Shown piece after piece: positions 6,113 to 9,775 of a DNA stretch of 9,775 nt. Positions within the stretch are counted from its first letter, which is position 1, and each line of letters begins with the position of its first letter. The notes under the pieces were generated by a model. The model was not told the origin of the DNA. It worked only from the letters and a program-made list of their open reading frames with translations, and did no database searches. The DNA comes from Chloroflexota bacterium (lineage in GTDB: Bacteria; Chloroflexota; Limnocylindria; P2-11E), in contig VGPA01000038.1 of the NCBI GenBank assembly GCA_016875665.1, positions 1 through 9,775 on the forward strand. The letters are read 5' to 3'. Position numbers and translations under genes: made by a program.

Positions 6113-7120
6113 TTGGCTCAGAAGATCCGGTTCGGCATGCGTCTGATCGACGATCTCGGCGACTCGAAGAAGCTCGTGAGCCTGGCGCAGCAGGCGGAGA
6201 AGCTCGGCTTCGACACCGTGCTCTTCCCCCACGACATGTACCGCCTGAACTCGTGGGCGCTGCACGCCGCGGTCGCCGCGACGACGGAGCGGATCGAACT
6301 CCACGTTCGCACCAACATGTACACGATGCATCCGTGCGAGATCGCGGCGTTCGTCTCGACGATGGACCAGCTGATCCCGGGCCGCGTCGCGGTCACCGTG
6401 GGCCTCCACAACTTCGACACGATCACGTGGATCGGCCTCGAGCCGGGCGACTGGAAGCAGCGCGTGCGCGAGACCGCCGACTCGGTGCGCCGCCTGCTCG
6501 CGGGCGAGGTCGTGAAGTACGACGGCCAGATCTACAAGAACTGGACCGAGAAGTCGTACCTCCGCTGCAAGCCGGTCAGCGCGAAGGTCCCGATCATGAT
6601 CTGCCCGGTCGGCGAGGAGTTCCTCGAGCTGTCCGGAGAGATCGGCGACGGCACGCTGCCGATGGTCACGCCGCCCGAATCGGCGAAGGTGATCATGGAG
6701 CCGGTCAAGCGGGGCCTGGCGAAGTCGAAGGACCCGAACCGCAAGTTCGACAAGTGCGCCTTCGTCTGGATGGCGATCTCCGATGACCGCGGCGAGGCGC
6801 GCGACATGCTCGCCGACATCGTGGCCTACTTCGGCACGTACCTCGACCCGCGTGGGCTCGCCACGATCGGCCTCGGCGTCGAGGACTTCCGCGCGGCGTA
6901 CAACGCGGCGATGAAGCAGGACCACAAGGGCGCGCGCGCCGCGCTGACCCCGCAGCACCTGCGCACCGGCATCTACGGCACCCCCGAGGACTGCGTGAAG
7001 CAGCTCCAGGTGATCATCGACGCCGGCTTCGACCACATCTCGATCGGCGGCCCGATCGGGCGCGTCCCCGCCGAGGCGATGAAGCTGATCTCGGAGCGCG
7101 TACTCCCGGCATTCCGGTGA
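6113..7120 (+). CDS. Luciferase-like (LLM) flavin- or F420-dependent oxidoreductase
   Basis: Bacterial-luciferase-like TIM-barrel protein of 335 residues, normal length. Members use FMN or coenzyme F420 and include monooxygenases, F420 reductases and the pyrimidine ring-opening RutA. Family features: an opening barrel strand (KIRFGMRL, 4-11), AQQAEKLGFDTVLFPHD (25-41), TTERIELHVRTN (57-68), HPCEIAAFVSTMDQLIPGR (73-91) with the typical GR turn, and VGLHN (96-100). Near the C-terminus YGTPEDCVKQLQVIIDAGFD (288-307) matches the standard 'GtPeev...l..l.eaGvd' segment. The start is TTG at 6113 with AGGAGG at 6099-6104, 17 bases after the hydrolase stop. FMN versus F420 cannot be decided from sequence here; F420 would point to an F420-making lineage. 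A ring or C-N bond oxidation in the catabolic route is inference. Confidence 0.9.
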   Translation: MAQKIRFGMRLIDDLGDSKKLVSLAQQAEKLGFDTVLFPHDMYRLNSWALHAAVAATTERIELHVRTNMYTMHPCEIAAFVSTMDQLIPGRVAVTVGLHNFDTITWIGLEPGDWKQRVRETADSVRRLLAGEVVKYDGQIYKNWTEKSYLRCKPVSAKVPIMICPVGEEFLELSGEIGDGTLPMVTPPESAKVIMEPVKRGLAKSKDPNRKFDKCAFVWMAISDDRGEARDMLADIVAYFGTYLDPRGLATIGLGVEDFRAAYNAAMKQDHKGARAALTPQHLRTGIYGTPEDCVKQLQVIIDAGFDHISIGGPIGRVPAEAMKLISERVLPAFR

Positions 7121-7124
7121 TGCC

Positions 7125-8330
7125 ATGACGGACGAGTCGAAACCGCTCGCCTTCCGCCTGAACAACTCGCCGACCGCGGCCCTGGAGGCCAAGGTCGAAG
7201 AGCTCGCCGCGGACGGCGTCACGGTTTACCGCCTCGGCCTCGGCGAGCCCGACTTCAACACGCCCGATCACGTGAAGGACGCCGGCATCCAGGCGATCAA
7301 GGACGACTTCAGCCGCTACACCGCGACGGGCGGCATGCAGGCCCTGCGCAAAGCGGCCGCGGATCGGCTCGCCGTCGAGACGGGCGTCACCTACCAGGCC
7401 TCCGAGACGATCGTCACGGCCGGCGCCAAGCAGGCGCTGTTCAACGCGCTCGCGGCCCTGTGCCCGCCCGGTGGCGAGGTGCTCCTCCCGGTCCCGCACT
7501 GGGTCTCGTTCCCCGAACAGATCCGCGCGGTGGGCGGCGTGCCGGTTCAGGTGCGTGCGACGGCCGCGCAGCGCTGGCGCGTCACGGTCGAGGATCTCGC
7601 GGCCAAGGTCACGCCCAGGACCAAGGGGCTGATCTTCAACTCGCCGAACAATCCGTCGGGCGCCGTGTACACGCGCGCCGAGCAGCAGGCGATCGCGCGC
7701 TTGTGCGTCGAAAAGGACCTGTGGGTGATCAGCGACGAGATCTACTCGCAGTACGTGTTCACCGAGGAAGGGCACGCCAGCATCGCATCGTTCCCCGGCA
7801 TGCGCGAGCGCACGGTGGTCGTGAACGCGGTTTCCAAGACGTACGGCATGACCGGCTGGCGGATCGGCTACGCGGCGGCGCCGGCCCCGTTGATCAAAGC
7901 GATGGTCACGCTCCAGTCGCACGTCACCAGTAACGCCTCGTCGATCGCGCAGAAGGCGGCGGTCGCGGCGCTCAGCGGATCGCACGCCTGGTTCGACCCG
8001 ATCCGCGAGCACTACAAAGTGCGCCGCGACAGCATGGTCACATCGGTCAACGCCTCCAAAGGCATGACCTGCGTTTCGCCCGACGGCACCTTTTTCGTCT
8101 GGGCGGACATGTCCGAGTGGATCGGCAAGCAGCTGGCGGGCCGCGCGATCAAAAGCTCCGAGGAATTCGCGGCGGTTCTGCTCGAGGACGCGCGCGTCGC
8201 GGTCATGCCGGGTACCGGCTTCGGCGACGACCGCATGCTCCGCCTCGCGTTCGCCAACGGCGACGCCGAGCTGGCGGAGGGCCTGCGCCGGATCAAGGCG
8301 ATCACCTCCGGGGGGAAGGTCGCGGCGTGA
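7125..8330 (+). CDS. Class I/II PLP-dependent aminotransferase (aspartate aminotransferase-like)
   Basis: Fold-type I aminotransferase of 401 residues, full length. PLP-binding residues are complete: TAGAKQA (98-104) for phosphate contact, Asn176 in SPNNPSG (173-179), Asp204 and Tyr207 in SDEIY, the Schiff-base Lys238 in SKTYGMTGWRIGY with Arg246, and the carboxylate-binding Arg373 in LRLAFA. The N-terminal LGLGEPDFNTP (37-47) is the usual substrate-side motif of the I-gamma aspartate/aromatic group. It moves an amino group between an amino acid and a 2-oxo acid; the exact substrate is not readable. Start ATG at 7125, four bases after the LLM stop, with no strong ribosome site, so coupling is likely. 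Its stop overlaps the CoxG-like start (GTGA). In context it may transaminate the amino acid freed by the C-N hydrolase before aldol cleavage (inference). Confidence 0.93.
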   Translation: MTDESKPLAFRLNNSPTAALEAKVEELAADGVTVYRLGLGEPDFNTPDHVKDAGIQAIKDDFSRYTATGGMQALRKAAADRLAVETGVTYQASETIVTAGAKQALFNALAALCPPGGEVLLPVPHWVSFPEQIRAVGGVPVQVRATAAQRWRVTVEDLAAKVTPRTKGLIFNSPNNPSGAVYTRAEQQAIARLCVEKDLWVISDEIYSQYVFTEEGHASIASFPGMRERTVVVNAVSKTYGMTGWRIGYAAAPAPLIKAMVTLQSHVTSNASSIAQKAAVAALSGSHAWFDPIREHYKVRRDSMVTSVNASKGMTCVSPDGTFFVWADMSEWIGKQLAGRAIKSSEEFAAVLLEDARVAVMPGTGFGDDRMLRLAFANGDAELAEGLRRIKAITSGGKVAA

Positions 8331-8758
8331 AGGTGGAGGGGGCGTGGAGCTACCCCGCCCCGCCCGCCCGCGTGTGGGCCCGACTGCTCGACGCGGAGGC
8401 GCTCCGCAGCTGCATCCCCGGATGCAAGTCGCTCGACGCGACGGGGCCGGACGCGTGGGATGCGACGCTCTCCGTCGGAGCGGGGCCCATTCGCGGGACC
8501 TACACGGGGAAGGTGGCGATCGTGGAGAAAGACGAGCCTTCCGGCTACACGCTGCGCATCGAAGGAAAGGGCGCGCCGGGCTTCGTGAAGGGCACCGCGC
8601 GGGTGACCCTCACCCCCGAAGGCGACGGCACGCGCGTCACGGTCGACGCCGACGGGCAGGTGGGCGGCACGGTCGCGGCGGTCGGGCAGCGGATGCTCGG
8701 CGGCGTCGCGCGGCAGCTGATGGGCCAGTTCTTCGACTGCCTGAAGGCCGGCTTGTGA
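8327..8758 (+). CDS. CoxG-like SRPBCC-family protein (CO dehydrogenase subunit G family)
   Basis: Single SRPBCC/START-like ligand-binding domain, 143 residues, of the CoxG family (PF06240). Family marks: hydrophobic N-terminal strand with VWARLLDAEALRSCIPGC (16-33), GPIRGTYTGKV (53-63), GYTLRIEGKG (73-82), GFVKGTARVTLTP (85-97) and DADGQVGGTVAAVGQRML (107-124) with GVARQL after it. CoxG proteins accompany molybdenum CO dehydrogenases and have been linked to membrane attachment or quinone handling. Classical CoxG is longer, with a C-terminal extension; here the protein stops right after the domain, so no membrane anchor is seen. Start GTG overlaps the aminotransferase stop (GTGA). Its presence in the rightward arm supports a functional tie with the CoxL/CoxM-like pair on the other arm, though it is unlinked to them in transcription. 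Confidence 0.9.
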   Translation: MKVEGAWSYPAPPARVWARLLDAEALRSCIPGCKSLDATGPDAWDATLSVGAGPIRGTYTGKVAIVEKDEPSGYTLRIEGKGAPGFVKGTARVTLTPEGDGTRVTVDADGQVGGTVAAVGQRMLGGVARQLMGQFFDCLKAGL

Positions 8759-8922
8759 GCCGGCGCGTCGCGATCATCATGGCGGAGCGAATCCTGATGG
8801 GCCGCTACGGACGGCCCGAGGAGGTGGCGGTGGTGGTGCGGTTCCTCGCCTCGGAGGAGGCCGGTTGCAGCACAGGCCGGGCGATGCCGGCCGACGGCGT
8901 GATGATGAGGTCGCTCCCATGA
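8755..8922 (+). pseudogene. C-terminal remnant of a short-chain dehydrogenase (55-codon open frame)
   Basis: The 55 codons from GTG 8755 to TGA 8922 contain only the last part of a classical short-chain dehydrogenase/reductase. AERILMGRYGRPEEVAVVVR, then FLASEEAGCSTG and AMPADG, match the usual 'R-P-MGR-G-PEEvA..v.FLaSdeas-iTG-....DGG' ending of that family. The Rossmann nucleotide-binding motif and the Ser-Tyr-Lys catalytic residues, which would need about 200 more residues, are absent; the upstream DNA is the CoxG-like gene in another frame. The final DGG is DGV, so the ending has also drifted. The frame is still open and is tied to both neighbours: GTGA overlap with the CoxG-like stop and ATGA overlap with the aldolase start. 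Most likely a deletion remnant kept because it carries ribosomes to the next gene; a short functional protein is less likely. Confidence 0.65.
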
Positions 8923-9775
8923 GCGAGCGCGGAAAGGCCCTCCGGCCCCGTCTCAACGGCATCTACACGGTCTTCCTCACCCCGTTCACCGACGACGACA
9001 AACTCGACACAGCCGCGGTCGCCGCGAACGTCGACTACCTGATCCGCGAAGGCGTGCACGGCATCGTGCTCGCCGGCACCTACGGCGAGTACGTCACGCT
9101 CGAGGACGAGGAGCGCTACGAGCTCTTCCGCGCCGGCGTGAAGGCGGCCGCGGGGCGCGTCCCGGTGGTGGCGACCAGCGCCGCCGGCGCGACCGCGCAG
9201 GTGATCCGCATTACGAACAAGGCGGCCGAGCTGGGCGCCGACGCGGCGATGATCTCGGCGCCCTACGGCATGATCGAGCCGACCGAGACCGGGATCATCA
9301 AGCACTTCGAGGCCATCGCGAAGGGCACGGAACTGCCGCTCCTCCTCTACAACAACCCGAACATCACGCCGAGCATCGCGCCGGCGCTGCTGGCCAAGCT
9401 GGCCGACATCGACGGCTACGTCGGCATCAAGCAGGGCGCCTACACGTTCAACGAGCACGCCGCCCTGATCAACCTCGCGGGGCACCGGCTCCAGGTGTTC
9501 TGCGGCTCGGACCAGTCGATGGTCGGCTCGCTCGCGCTCGGCGCGGCGGGGGTCTCCTCGACCCAGTCGAACTTCATCCCGCGGATCATCGTCGACACCT
9601 ACAAAGCCGCGGTGAAGGGCGACTTCGCCGAGGCCCGCAGGCTCTTCTACACCTGGGCCGAGTTCCGCGCCTTCGCGCTGCGCGCGGGCCAGCCCGCGGC
9701 CGCGAAGCGCGCGATCGACCTCACGGGCAGGCGCGGCGGCCCCGTCCGGATGCCGCTCCGCGACATCACCGCCGA
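8919..9775 (+). CDS. DapA/N-acetylneuraminate lyase-family aldolase (runs off right edge)
   Basis: Class I TIM-barrel aldolase or lyase of the dihydrodipicolinate synthase family. 285 complete codons are visible with no stop; the family is about 290-310 residues, so only a short tail is missing. Key residues: GTYGE (53-57) in place of the common GTTGE; Tyr144 in LYNNP (the YNxP motif); and the Schiff-base Lys171 in YVGIKQG. NGIYTVFLTPFTDDDKLD (13-30) is the typical start of the barrel. In the family this lysine binds pyruvate or another 2-oxo acid and makes or breaks a C-C bond. The Thr to Tyr change in the second threonine of the loop suggests something other than lysine-biosynthetic DapA, and catabolic neighbours agree. 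Start ATG overlaps the stop of the dehydrogenase remnant (ATGA). It may cleave a late 2-oxo acid intermediate (inference). Confidence 0.9.
   Translation, partial: MSERGKALRPRLNGIYTVFLTPFTDDDKLDTAAVAANVDYLIREGVHGIVLAGTYGEYVTLEDEERYELFRAGVKAAAGRVPVVATSAAGATAQVIRITNKAAELGADAAMISAPYGMIEPTETGIIKHFEAIAKGTELPLLLYNNPNITPSIAPALLAKLADIDGYVGIKQGAYTFNEHAALINLAGHRLQVFCGSDQSMVGSLALGAAGVSSTQSNFIPRIIVDTYKAAVKGDFAEARRLFYTWAEFRAFALRAGQPAAAKRAIDLTGRRGGPVRMPLRDITA

Noticed and set aside
6074..7222. A 382-codon minus-strand frame opposite the luciferase-like gene
   Set aside because: No domain recognisable; composition is that of an antisense frame in GC-rich DNA, and the plus-strand gene has a strong ribosome site.
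8805..9485. A 226-codon minus-strand frame over the aldolase start
   Set aside because: The plus strand reads a clear DapA-family protein through the same region to the window edge, with its lysine and tyrosine motifs in place.
8919..9775. Naming the aldolase dapA and assigning it to lysine biosynthesis
   Set aside because: GTYGE replaces GTTGE and the neighbours are catabolic, so only the family can be supported.

Overview
The window is a strongly GC-rich, densely packed bacterial chromosome segment. Short gaps, GTGA/ATGA stop-start overlaps and frequent GTG/TTG starts suggest a high-GC soil or sediment type organism (actinobacterial, Rokubacteria-, Chloroflexi- or proteobacteria-like). The sequence alone does not settle the lineage. 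No rRNA, tRNA, CRISPR array, insertion sequence or convincing intrinsic terminator was seen.

Layout: two gene arms diverge from a 116-base regulatory gap at 4466-4581. The leftward arm (minus strand) runs: large subunit of a xanthine-oxidase/CoxL-type molybdenum hydroxylase (4465-2087), its FAD subunit of the CoxM type (2090-1227), an oligopeptide/nickel-type (DppB) ABC permease (1200-280), and the N-terminal part of a second, DppC-type permease that leaves the window at base 1. The rightward arm (plus strand) runs: cyclase-family hydrolase (4582-5238), nitrilase-superfamily C-N hydrolase resembling N-carbamoyl amino acid hydrolases (5235-6095), luciferase-like flavin/F420 oxidoreductase (6113-7120), class I aminotransferase (7125-8330), CoxG-like SRPBCC protein (8327-8758), a 55-codon remnant of a short-chain dehydrogenase (8755-8922), and a DapA/N-acetylneuraminate-lyase family aldolase that is open at the right edge (8919 to beyond 9775).

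How the genes may work together (inference): a molybdenum hydroxylase, a luciferase-like oxidoreductase, a cyclase-type ring or amide hydrolase, a carbamoyl/amide hydrolase, a transaminase and a pyruvate-type aldolase, with an ABC importer, are the parts expected of a catabolic route for a nitrogen-containing compound, for example an N-heterocycle or cyclic amide/ureide. I do not recognise this exact combination as a named pathway. Several enzymes carry non-canonical active-site residues. The CoxL-like subunit has neither the CO-dehydrogenase cysteine motif nor the usual form II loop. The cyclase lacks two histidines of its metal motif. The aldolase has GTYGE instead of GTTGE. The [2Fe-2S] subunit (CoxS) that normally completes the molybdenum enzyme is not in the window.
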